A DNA stretch of 64,000 nucleotides from Talaromyces rugulosus (lineage: Eukaryota > Ascomycota > Eurotiomycetes > Eurotiales > Trichocomaceae): the NCBI RefSeq assembly GCF_013368755.1, contig NC_049561.1, positions 3,224,001-3,288,000 of the forward strand, written 5' to 3'. A program made the position numbers and the translations under genes. The notes under the pieces were generated by a model that ran no database searches, was not told where the DNA came from, and saw only the letters and a program-made list of their open reading frames with translations. Shown one piece after another: positions 1 through 11,200 of the stretch. Position 1 is the stretch's first letter; the number at the start of each line of letters is the position of its first letter.

Positions 1-1786
1 AGTCAGTGGCGCTTTATGGGGCCGAGCTTTGGTGGCATGGGCAAAAGAACTGCCTAGAAGGACTGCAGGGCCTAATTAATAACCAGGCCCGGGCAGTCAC
101 AGGCATGCTGAAGTCCACCCCATTAGGACCGCTTATAAGGGAGGCAGCTTTGGAACCAGCAGAGGCCCTATTAGATAGTAAACAGCGGCGGTATGCCCTG
201 AGACTCCTAGGACTTCCCCAGGGGCATCCAGCAGCAGAAATACTCCCCATAACGCTTAGGGAGGGAGACGCCCATGCACAGCCTGGAGAGCAGCCGCTAG
301 AAGACCGAGCTTGGGCAACACCAACCCGCCGAGGCCCCTGGAAGCTGGGCATGGGCCTGGCCCGCAGGCTACGAGAGGCCTTGACCGCCGACCCCTCCCA
401 GGGCTTTGAGCGTACAATAGAGCCTGGTAATAGGTCTATACCACTAGATTTCAGGATAGACTCCCCTGAAACCGCTATGCAATTAGCCTCAGACCCCCTA
501 AGTGGGATAGGGAACACTGACCTTTACTCAGACGGTTCCAGGTTAGACGATCAGCGCGTAGGCGCTGCGGTAGCTTATAAGCCACTTATTGGCCCCTGGA
601 GGTCGCGCCTAGCTCCCCTGGGCGCAGGCTTCGAAGTCTTTGATGCAGAACTAATAGGAGTAGTCGAAGCCCTAGAGTGGGCGCTGGCAGAGAATCTTAG
701 AGGGCCAATTAGGGTGTTTCTCGATGCTCAAGCCGCTATAGGCAGGCTTCAGCATACCCAGCCAGGCCCTGGCCAAGCCCTGGCGCTGCGGGCACATGAT
801 CTAGCCAAGGAACTGCAGGCCACCGGCCGCAGGGTTACTATATGCTGGGTGCCAGGCCATAAGGGGGTCCCAGGCAACGAAGAGGCCGATAAAGCCGCCA
901 AGAAAGCTGCGGGGAAGCCCCGAACAGGCAAATACTCGGGCATCTCACTGGCACATGCTCAACGGGCCTGTACCGAAGCTTATAGAGCTGCCAGGGCCAA
1001 CTGGCTTGCTGCAAAGCTTGCAAAGCGTGCCCAGCGGGCAAGCCAGGCCTACTATCCCCCCCGGGGATGGAAGCTTGGCCCAATGTTGGCGAACACCCCC
1101 AAGCACCTAGCGCGGCGATATTACCAGTTCAAGACTGGCCACGCACCAATTGGGGCCTATTTGCACCGAATTAAGGCCCGAGACTTCCCTAATTGCTTGG
1201 GGTGCTCTAGGGGGACTGAGACGGTAAGACACCTTCTTACAAACTGTCGACAGTGGTGCCACCAGCGGGAAAAACTATATGCCGGCTTGGCCGAAGCGGG
1301 GGTAAAGGCCCTGCAGGATAGCGAGCAGTGCCCCGAAGCACGCCTATTCCAGGACCCAAAGGCCACTACAGCGCTGCTGGCGTTTATAGGGGCCATTAGG
1401 GAGCGAGAGGATAACCAACAGGCCTGGGAGCAGGCCTATAAGACTGATAATTGGGGCATTGAGGCCCTGGATGAGGGAGAGCGAGAGGGGGAAGGATAGC
1501 GGGCAGGGGCGGCCCGCTATTGTAGGCAACGCCCAAACGTTAGTGGCCATAAGGAGGGGGTAGTGGTTGCCACCCACTATAAGCCCCCGAATCGTCCTGC
1601 GCATATAAGTGGCTTGGGGCGAGGAAAGTGCAAGATACCTTGAAAGCATGGATCCAATGGGGGTAGAGGCACCGGTTTATAGGGGGCAACCCCTATAAGC
1701 AGGCCTAATCCACACGAATCGCTGTCTGTCATAGCCTAGGGCTCGGTATAGACGTTAAATTTGATTAAATAAATAAATAAATAAAT
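1..1786 (+). mobile_element. Non-LTR retrotransposon (LINE, Tad1-like), 3' part
   Basis: This is the 3' portion of a LINE whose 5' end lies outside the window. It consists of an open reading frame to 1499, a GC-rich 3' untranslated region with short inverted repeats (about 1498-1520), and a run of AAAT repeats at 1767-1786 that serves as the 3' tail. Directly after the tail the sequence becomes the AT-rich repeat also found at 17.3 kb and 18.2 kb, so the element inserted into that repeat. Base composition is GC-rich with no RIP-like decay, unlike everything up to 18.5 kb, which suggests a recent insertion. Placement in the Tad1 group rests on the RNase H plus terminal zinc-knuckle layout and is an inference. 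Confidence 0.85.
3..1499 (+). CDS. LINE ORF2 protein C-terminal part: RT thumb, RNase H, zinc knuckle (5' partial)
   Basis: This is the C-terminal part of the reverse transcriptase polyprotein that copies LINE RNA into DNA at the target site. The frame is open to the window edge, so the true start is upstream. Counting from the GTG at 6, residues 1-80 resemble the RT thumb region of fungal LINEs. An RNase H domain follows with the acidic tetrad D176, E215, D240 and D295, plus H285 in the motif WVPGHKG, so the RNase H site looks complete. Near the C terminus a C-x2-C-x8-H-x4-C knuckle (NCLGC ... HLLTNC) is present, as in Tad1-type elements. About 500 codons carry no stop, in contrast to the wrecked neighbours, so this copy or its source was recently active. 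Confidence 0.88.
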   Translation, partial: SVALYGAELWWHGQKNCLEGLQGLINNQARAVTGMLKSTPLGPLIREAALEPAEALLDSKQRRYALRLLGLPQGHPAAEILPITLREGDAHAQPGEQPLEDRAWATPTRRGPWKLGMGLARRLREALTADPSQGFERTIEPGNRSIPLDFRIDSPETAMQLASDPLSGIGNTDLYSDGSRLDDQRVGAAVAYKPLIGPWRSRLAPLGAGFEVFDAELIGVVEALEWALAENLRGPIRVFLDAQAAIGRLQHTQPGPGQALALRAHDLAKELQATGRRVTICWVPGHKGVPGNEEADKAAKKAAGKPRTGKYSGISLAHAQRACTEAYRAARANWLAAKLAKRAQRASQAYYPPRGWKLGPMLANTPKHLARRYYQFKTGHAPIGAYLHRIKARDFPNCLGCSRGTETVRHLLTNCRQWCHQREKLYAGLAEAGVKALQDSEQCPEARLFQDPKATTALLAFIGAIREREDNQQAWEQAYKTDNWGIEALDEGEREGEG

Positions 1787-2025
1787 ATTATAATATAATA
1801 TATCTTTTTTAAAAATATTTAATTTCTATCTAGAGATATAATTCTTTAAAATAATAAATATAGAAAAGGAATCTAACTACTAGAATCTATAGAAAGATTT
1901 TATCTTATATACTTAGATAATCAGTTTAACCTCTTATAGCCCTAGGATAAGGCTATCTCTAGATCTGGCACCATAGGTTAGGGTTGATGTCCTTCTTGTC
2001 TGAGGCCTTCCATCCGGCCACAAGG
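1787..2025. repeat. Older AT-rich host repeat, copy a (left part)
   Basis: The sequence from TATAATATAATATATC onward matches the 3' thirds of two further copies ending at 17596 and 18463, including the landmarks ATAAGGCTATC, AGGTTAGGGTTGATG and CATCCGGCCAC. This copy is broken on the left by the LINE and on the right by Gypsy element B. Its last 5 bases, CAAGG (2021-2025), are the left target duplication of B. The remainder resumes at 15713. I see no coding capacity. Confidence 0.75.
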
Positions 2026-2268
2026 TGTGAAGTGCCAGGCTCGGGAATGCCTGATCCGGCTTACAAAGGCCTGCATCTCCTCTGAGGGTTGAGTTGATAT
2101 ATCACAAATGATGCATCAGAAAGGATGCATCTACCCCTCATGCTCATAGAATATAACCCTATTAGAAAGTAGGGTCTTATTTAGATCAGGCTTATAAGCT
2201 TAAGAATCCTTTCCCCCGGATGAAGGGGCTCAAGTGGTTTATTCTATATTGATATAACCCATATCTAT
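2026..2268 (+). repeat. 5' LTR of Gypsy B, left piece
   Basis: Matches 15369-15611 with scattered C/T and G/A differences. It starts TGTGAAGTGCC after the target duplication CAAGG. Its last five bases TCTAT are the target duplication created by element A. The LTR resumes at 8181. Confidence 0.9.
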
Positions 2269-2521
2269 TGTGACGGTCCTGACCCAGGCCTCGGGAACCA
2301 GCAGTGGCGGCCTGAGGCACCACCAGGGAAAGGGAACCGAGAGCGGTACTGAGATGGGAATAACCTCATGCGGAACCATAAAGGGAATAGACTGACGCAC
2401 ACAAAGGAATATTTCTTATGTAACTAGCGGGGGAGGTTCTTTCTTTTTCTCTTTCTCTTCTCATGTTTGGTTTTCTTGTTGCAGAGTACTCTTAGAGGAT
2501 AGAAATTGACTTGTCGTCACA
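2269..2521 (+). repeat. 5' LTR of Gypsy A
   Basis: Begins TGTGACGG and ends GTCGTCACA. It is near-identical to 7923-8175, differing mainly by C/T or G/A changes. Target duplication TCTAT precedes it. Confidence 0.95.
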
Positions 2522-2654
2522 TAAAACCAAATATTACTTTCTTTATCTTTTATTTAAAATTGTAAAGCTTGTATAGTAGTATTAGTAATCTAACTATTAT
2601 TTAAGCTATATCTTGATCCTTTTATTGTATTATTGCTGAGTTTAGAAGACTAAA

Positions 2655-5600
2655 ATGGTACGATCAGTAAGTATAGATGAGGATTACTAAGGACTAGTAT
2701 AAGAGGCATAGATAGACCTAATAGAAGTAAATGAGTTGAGTGAAGCACTGGGATGTTGTTTGATCTTTGGTCTGAAGGACTTTAAGCTAAATAAATATCT
2801 ATTACCTATATAGATGAATAAATAAAAATTTTTGTCATTTTACCGTATTAATCCCTAGAGATTGTTTAACTAAATATATAAATAACAGGATAAGAGTATA
2901 TAGTAAACAGAGGATCTAAGGATCTAAAATAAGAAAGAATAGCAAAGTCTGATAGTCGAAATCACCAACCTTAAGTAGACTATCCGTGACTAGACAGCTG
3001 CTATGAGGAAGTTCATTAAGAAATATAACACCACTCAGAATAGAGCTAATAGAACTAGATAGAATACTCTAGCTCTAGAAAGGAAGCATACCAAAAATAC
3101 TAAGTTACTAGATAAACAGATACTAATAGATAAGAAAGACCCTAAGTTTGAATTATAGCTTATCAATATTAAAGAAAAGCTTAAAGCCAATACTAACCAC
3201 TATCCTACTACCCAGATACATATAGCCTATGTGAAGAGCATATATAAAGAAGAAACAGCAAATTATCTACTTGTTTACATAAGAAAGGACTCACCTAATC
3301 AATATTATAATATAGATAATATCTTTAACTACCTTCGTACTCTGTACTAGAACACCAATAGGGTCATCAATGTCAAAATAGAACTGCGACGTCTTATAAT
3401 AAGAGATATTAAGTTCTAACTTTTTCTCTCACAATTCATACTGCTTGCTTAGAATGCAGGCTTGACCACTAGTAAATAGAAAAAGGACCTATTCTACAAA
3501 TTATTCTTTAAGTTGCAGCATACAATAATTAAAGAAAGTAATAATCTATACATCTTATACTAGGAATTTATCAAGGAATATAGTATTACTACTAATTATC
3601 TTAAGCAGATTAATACCAGCAAGAAATGTGTATACCCATGTAAGACCAATACATACCCTAGACCTAACAAGAGCTACCTAAATCCAATAACTCCAAAAGC
3701 AAAGAATAGATCAGAAGACTTACTATAGTTAGAACAAAAGAAGCTAATAAAGGAAAACAAGTACTTTAACTATAAGTTACCAGAGCATAGAGCATTTAAT
3801 TATCCTTTGAAGAAGAAAACACCAAAACTAAAGAATCTTAAGGAAATCAGCCTACTAAAAAGTCAGTTAGAAAATAACTATACCTAGAGAAAGACTCCTC
3901 TCTAGGCATTACAAGTATTAATTTATCATCTTTAGACCTTTTCCAGTTATTAAAGAAAAAGCAGGATAATCTAGTCTTATCTATTTAATTAGCTAAGAAT
4001 AGACTTTCTATTACTACTAAAGCATTAATAGATACTAGAACAAATAGTTATACTTTCCTTAATATTTTTCTTACCAAGAAGCTCACACACTATTTCCAAA
4101 CTCATATAATCCTCTTAGAACAACCCTGTATAGTAAAAGAGTATAATAGCAAGATAACCGCACCAATTACATATCTAATATGCCTGACTTTAAAGATATA
4201 AGGACAAGTACAGCAGTATCTTCTTTTTTTAATATTAAAGCTAGAGAAACATAATATCATCTTTGGACAAATATGGATAGCAGAGCACAGTATTTTAATA
4301 GACTGTCGCTATCATCAATTACTCTAGCTAGAAAAGGTTTTCTTAAAGGATAAGCTGTTATCTAAACAAGACCTTTTTATCCCTAAAGCAATCCTCTCTT
4401 AACCAAAGAAAGTTTCCATAGAGCATCAGAAGAATGTCAATCAACAAGATAGTCTCTTTAATGAAGAAATCAGATAGAAGGCTACTGATAAAGCATTATA
4501 TAAGACTATACCTATAGATACTATCCCCAGATCACATTAGACCAGCCACCGAAAAAAACAGCTCATAGCATTAATAAAAATAAATTAACAGTTAAGCAGC
4601 ATATATAATAATCTCTTTAAGGAAAAAACAAATCTAATATACTGCCAGAAACAAGCTAAGCCTATAAAACCAAAGCCTAAGGTATAGATAGCACTTATTA
4701 GGGCTACAGGATTTATAAGATACTTAAAGGATAAGAATATAACCACCTTCATGATAAGCTTCCATAAAATCAAAAAGATTATACAGAATAAATAGGAAGA
4801 CTACCTAGAAATTAAAGAGCTTGCTAAGATTAGGCAGAAACTACCTAAAAGGTATCAGGAATACGCAGATGTATTCTCTAAATAGGAATCAGATAAGCTT
4901 CCAGATTATAAAAGCTACAATTATTAGATTAAGTTAACCAGCGAGTAAGAGCTAGGTTACAACCTTTTATACTAAATAAACCTAAAAGAGCTTAAGGCTG
5001 TGTGAGAATATATCCTGGACAATCTAAATAAAGATTTTATTATGCCTAGTAATATACTCTTTATATTACTAATTCTCATAGCATCTAAGCTAGATGGAGG
5101 ACTTCGATTCTGCGTGGATTACCAGAAGCTGAACGCTCTGACTAAGAAAGACTAATATCCATTACCGCTAATTAAAGAAGTCTTTAAACAGCTGAGCAAG
5201 ACAAAGATATTCACCAAATTAGATATACAGCAAGGTTTCCATCATATCAGAATGAGCTTGGAGTTAGAGGACTTGACAACCTTCTGATATTGATATAGAA
5301 CATACAAGTACAAAGTAATATCTTTTAGATTAATAAATAGACCAACAACTTTTTAGCGACTAATAAATGATATCTTTATAGACTGTCTTGATAAGTTTCT
5401 AGTAGCATTTATTAACAACCTACTGATTTATAGTAAGAATAAGCTTAAATATTAGATATATATAAAATTCATACTAGAAAGATTAAGAGTAGCTAGGCTG
5501 TAAGCTATAATCTATAAATACAAATTCTATATTAAAACCATATAGTATCTAGGATTCATCGTCACGCCAGAAGAAATCAAGGTTGACCTAACTAAGATCA

Positions 5601-7820
5601 ATATTATCCTGAAATAGATAGCTCTAAGAACTGTGTAAGAAGTATAATCATTTCTAAGATTCTACAACTTCTACTGAAAGTTTATACAGGAATATAGTTA
5701 GATAGCCAAACTCTTGAATCGCCTAACTTAGATAGATATCTCCTTTATCTAGGACAGTAACTGTAAACTGGTATTTAAAAAGCTAAAGAAGTTGTTAACT
5801 AAGACTTTAGTGTTATACTATTACCAACTAGAACAATCAACATAGGTAGAAATAGATGCCTCTGATAGGATGGTCGCAGTGGTCTTATCGCAGTATTATG
5901 AGGATAATAAATGGTATCTGGTAGTATTCTACTTGGCAATAATGATACCAGCTAAGAGGAACTACAATATTTATGATAAGAAGATGCTCGCGATTATTAA
6001 GGCCCTGAAAGAATGGAGACCTGAGTTGATAGAGCTCTAAGGAGAGGAGTGGTTTGAGATTCTATCTAATTACTAAGCTCTTGAATATTTTATGTCTATA
6101 AAGTTATTAAATGCTTGATAGGTGAGATGGTGTGAATTCTTGTATAAATTTTACTTTACTTTAAAGTATTGACTAGGTAAGGCCAATGTACTTGTGGATA
6201 TCTTGATCTAATAATATAGTAATAAAGCAGGTAATCTGGATTATTAAAAAAGGATTTTATTCTTAGAAAAAGTCTTAAATAGCAGAATTATTGAGGAGCT
6301 GAACTGCAGAAAGTATCTATAGGCTAATAACCTAGGAGCAGAAGTCTATATAATCATGGCTAGGATTGATCTAGTGCCTCGCGCTATAATAGCTAATAAG
6401 CAATATATTGTCATAGTTAAAGTAAAGAAATAAATAGAGTACTTGAAAGAGAACTGATAAATTATTAATAAGATAGTACTATTCAAAGGCTATTTATATA
6501 TTCCTAAAGAAAGAGACCTGTATATATATTTATTAAATAAGATCTATCACTAATTATCTACTATTTATTCTAGAAGGACAAAGACTCAGAGCTTAGTTAA
6601 AGAATGCTATTATTAGAAGTTATAGAGTAAGGATATAAACTATTACCTAGACAACTGTATAGTATATAAGTAGACAAATACTTAGAAAGACCTGTCTCCT
6701 AGACTGCTAAATCTGTTATCTATTCTAGATTAACTTTAGTAATATATCTTAATAGATTTTATAACTTATTTATAGAACTATAAAGGATATAATACAGTAT
6801 TTATAATTATAGACTGACTTAGTAAAGTATTAGTATCAATACCTTGTCAGAAAGAGACTATAGCCAAAGAAATAATCTGATTATAGTTAAAGAATATGTT
6901 CTACTAGATAGAATTCTCTGACTTTATTATATTAAACAGAGGTGATTAATTTATGTTAGAATTCTGATTGGAGGTGTGCTGCTGCCTTAGAATTAAGTTG
7001 AAGTTATTAACTGTTTATTACCCTTAGATCGATAGACAGACAGAGATTACTAACCAGTACTTATCATAGAAGCTAAGAGTATTTATAAACTATGTACAGG
7101 ATGACTGGTCAGACTGGTTACCAATGATAGATTATATAGTAGCAATCTTACCTTAAGAGTTAATTGGACTGTCGCCATTTATGGTTGAGAGGGAATACTA
7201 GCTATATACCTTATTCGATTGGAAGTCATCTAAACCACTAAGAAAACTAACTCTGAATGAAGAGGATGCTAAATTATGGCTAGGTTGAATATATAGTGTC
7301 TGGAAAGTGATAAGGATGAATCTCTAGAAGAGTTAGGAGCGACAGCAGTTAATGGCTAATAGGAAGCGTTGATTACTCAACTTTGATATAGATGATTATG
7401 TCATGGTTATTATGAAGTACTAGGAAATAGGGTAGTCTAATAGAAAGCTGGATATCTAGGCAAATAGTCTATACTGAATTAAGAAGCGAATTGGTAACTC
7501 TTTTGAATTGGAATTGCCGGATGGGATTAATATGCATCCTGTATTCTTACTAGAGAAACTGAGACAAGTGGCAATCATAGAATCATTATTAGGACAGTTG
7601 GAAGAGCTGGCAGAGTCTATTAAGGTAAATGGACAGGATGAGTGGATGGTTGAAAAAGTATTAAACGTCTGGGTATATTGAAAAAAGCTTTATTACTAGA
7701 TAAAATGGTTAAGTCATGATATTGATATGGAGTAATATCTAGCTGGAAATTTTAAGAACACTTCTATTATATTGAAGGAGTACTATGACTGCTACTTAAA
7801 GAAGCTAGGACCACTGAAAC
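2655..7820 (+). pseudogene. Degenerate gag-pol of Gypsy A
   Basis: A gag-like start ATG lies at 2655. A CCHC zinc-knuckle relic lies at 3762-3803 in which all three cysteine positions now read tyrosine. A protease relic is near 4020 (ALIDTR). The reverse transcriptase is at about 5040-5560 (motif FCVDYQKLN near 5110); its catalytic Asp pair near 5408 reads Asn-Asn. RNase H lies at about 5820-6150 and the integrase at about 6480-7500 (core end motif near 7030). A chromodomain-like segment at about 7640-7800 (EWMVEKVL) marks it as a chromovirus. Dozens of in-frame stops make it non-functional. The changes fit G-to-A/C-to-T damage. Confidence 0.85.
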
Positions 7821-7922
7821 ACCTCCAGAAATGGTTGAAGGCAGTGAAGAAGGACAGATTTGTACTAGATGGAGGAGATAACAGTATGTTTAAGAGCAAG
7901 CATAGCCTAGAAGAGGGGGTAG

Positions 7923-8175
7923 TGTGACGGTCCTAACCCAGGCCTCAGGAACCAGCAGTGGCGGCCTGAGGCACTACTAGGAAAAGGGAACTGAGAGTGG
8001 TACTGAGATGAGAATAACCTCATGCGGAACTATAAAGGGAATAGACTGATGTATACAAAGGAATATTTCTTATGTAACTAGTAGGGGAGGTTCTTTCTCT
8101 TCCTTTTTCCCTTCTTATGTTTGGTTTTCTCGTTGCAGAGTACTCTTAGAGGATAGGAATCGACTCGTCGTCACA
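7923..8175 (+). repeat. 3' LTR of Gypsy A
   Basis: Second copy of the 253-bp LTR, ending CGTCACA and followed by target duplication TCTAT (8176-8180). After this, B's 5' LTR resumes. Confidence 0.95.
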
Positions 8176-8180
8176 TCTAT

Positions 8181-8281
8181 TTACTTTATATACTGCCTCG
8201 ACTCCTAGTAGGAACCCCCTCAGAGCCTAGTAGATTTTAACTCCTTTATATATAAGTCTTTTAGACATTCTACACTTTATA
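8181..8281 (+). repeat. 5' LTR of Gypsy B, right piece
   Basis: Matches 15612-15712 (TTACTTTATATACTGCC onward) and ends ACTTTATA, corresponding to GCTTTACA in the 3' LTR. The 101 bp plus 243 bp on the left equal the 344-bp 3' LTR exactly. Confidence 0.9.
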
Positions 8282-11200
8282 TTATAAACCACTTCCACAA
8301 GGATCTAAATCAATTCTGAGATGATAATGACTACACAAGGCATAACTTCTTTAATACTGAATGAACTAAGAACTGTTCTAGTTCTTAACCTAAGATTTAT
8401 ATATAAGGAGGAAGAGGCTCAAGACTATACTAGTATTGAACTGGCGTAGAATACAACTTCTAAAGAATTATCTTTATAAGCTGTTCTACAGGTTAATATA
8501 ACTATAGAGATGCTGTAGACTTTTATATAAAAACTTAGAACCATTAAACTATTGTACATGATTACTAGTAAACATTATGATATTAAGATTCCAGATCTTA
8601 AGTGCTTCACTTTAAAATTAATTAAGGAATTTAAGGAATAGATTAAAGATATAGAAAACAATATCTCAAGTTGTTTCTAGTCCTATTCTGACAAAGCAAG
8701 TAAAGTCTAATATACTGCTGCTTAGCTTGATAAAGACTACTACATCTAATAAAGAGAGAAGAAAAATTTGATTAACTTATAATCTTTTATCTTTAATGAT
8801 TTCTAAACCTGGTTAGAGGACTAGATTGAATCCTTCTAGAACTGAGGAATTAACAACACTATAGCTTTATTAAGCTTAATATAGTTAAATAGATAAGATC
8901 TTAAGGCTTTTTATTTTAAATTCTTAATCTTCTACAAGAAAGTGAGAAAAGAAAGTAGTAAGTCTTTACTAGCTAAAGATCTTTTTAAATATTAAATCTT
9001 CCTAGCAAAGCTATTGTCAAAGATCTATTTAGATATTATAAGAATAGATACTCTCCTAGTAAAGTTTTTAGATCTAATTACTACTGCTTAATGATTGTAT
9101 TAAATTAAGAAGTAAAAACAGAAATTAGAAAGAAAAACTGAAAATAAGAATAATAATTACTCTGAAGGCTAAGGTCTAACTTAGAATTAAGAAGATTCTG
9201 ACTTAAAGCTGACTTAGAAGTAAAAAAATAGATTAGATTATAATAACTAAGAGAAATCTTAAAAAAAATAAAAATCTTTTTTAAAGAATAAAGATAAGTT
9301 AATAGTGATCTGCTATTGTTATAATTATATTAGCTATTATACTATTAAGTATAAAGCTACTAAAATTGTTAAAAAGAATCTAATTTTATTTCTAAAACTA
9401 AATGCTACCTATATAAAAAAGGAAAAGAAGACTGAGAAATAGTTTGATAAAGAGTAAACCTAATAAAGACTGTCTATAGTTGCTAGTTTAAGAAAGAAAG
9501 AAGACTTAAAGAACTTTATTATATTAATTTATATAAGATTAAATCTTTCTGAAATAAGATTTAAGATAACTGCTATACTTGATATTAGAGTAGATAAGAA
9601 TTTTATATTATATAGGTTTCTATTTAAAGCTGGTTAGAAGCTGACTTAGAACTTAGAATAATCTATTAAATTTATTGACAGATAGGTCACTATTTGCTTT
9701 GCTATTCTTAATCTTAATACCATAGTTATCGATACAAAGGAGAAAGAAAAGATCTATCTTCTATGGTTCTATGTAATCAATATAACTGGATTTAAAGCTA
9801 TTCTAGGAAAGACCTAGCTTTGGAATGAAGATCCTATAATCCTTATCTGGCGCGGGCAAAAGTGGTAATTTTGAAAAAGTAAAGAATTGCCTATTAAGAT
9901 TAAAATTAAGATATCTTGATGCTTTAGACTGCTGATAAGAATAGTAATTATATTTCTTCTATCTATAGAAGTAGTTAAATTAGAGAAAGGAAAACTTTTA
10001 GATACTTATAATAAGTATACTGATGTATTCTTAGAAAAAGAGGTGGTAATCCTGTCTTTTAAGAATGTTAATTATAAGATTATATTATAATTAGGTGTAA
10101 AGGGCCTTTCTTATAGATCTTTTTATCTATGTTTAGTGAAAGAACTGGAACACCTGTGTATATACTTAGAAGAGATGTAGTAAAAGGGTTGGATCTGAGA
10201 ATTAACAAGCCTAGCTGGTGTATCTATTTTATTTATAAAGAAAGTAGATGGCTTTTTATGCGTTTATGTGGATTACTGTGGTCTTAATGAGATTATAGTT
10301 AAAAATTATTATCCTCTATTAAAGATAGACGAGATGCTGGACTGATTAATAGGATTTAAATGCTTTACTAAGATTAATCTCCAGGATGTATATCACTAGA
10401 TAAAAATTAAGCGCGGAGATGAGTGGAAAACAGCTTTCTGAACTTGGTATAGGCACTATAAGTATTTAGTTATATTATTTAGATTGATTAATGTCTCTAT
10501 GATCTTTCAATCTTATATTCATAATACCTTAAAAGGCCTTATTGATGATTTTGTAATTATTTACTTTGATAATATCTTGATTTATTCATAATTAGAAAAA
10601 GAATATATAAAGTATGTTAAATAGGTTCTATAGAGGCTCAGAGACTATTGACTATATGCAAAAGCTTTAAAGTGCAGTTTTCATTAGTAGAAGGTAAAAT
10701 TCCTAGGTTATGTCATTAACAAGCAAGGAACCTCGATAGATACCAAACGAACTAAAGTTATTTAGAACTGGTCTGAATCAAAGTCTATAAAGAAAATCCA
10801 AGTTTTCCTAGACTTTACTAAATTCTTTAAAAAATTTATAAGAAGCTTTTTAACTATAATAGCACCACTATCTGAGATATTTAAAGAAGATCCTAAAATA
10901 GGGACTTATAGGTTTAAACTGACTCTAGAAGCAAAAAAGGCTTTTGAAGAGCTTTATAATATTTTTAAAAGTCCTTTAGTAGTAAGATATTTTAACCTAG
11001 AGAAGAGAATCAAGATTATTATAGATATCTTGAAGGTTGGAAGAGGAGCTATACTTCTATAATTAGGCTATAATACAGATCCTATTAGGATCTAGGTTGG
11101 CTCTAACTTAGAACTAATTAGAAACTAAATATACTAATATCTAGTTACTTTTTTAAGCTAAAAACATAATAAGATAGAACGTTATTAGTTGGTGTATAAC

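Larger units (their letters stand above)
2269..8175 (+). mobile_element. Ty3/Gypsy chromovirus retrotransposon A (RIP-decayed, nested in B)
   Basis: Two 253-bp LTRs (2269-2521 and 7923-8175) have perfect inverted ends TGTGACG...CGTCACA. The 5-bp target duplication TCTAT occurs at 2264-2268 and 8176-8180. The uninterrupted sequence in B's 3' LTR (about 15600-15640) serves as an internal empty-site control. A purine-rich tract at 7910-7922 precedes the 3' LTR. The plus-strand order is gag, protease, RT, RNase H, integrase and chromodomain. All frames are broken by TAG/TAA/TGA. Confidence 0.95.
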
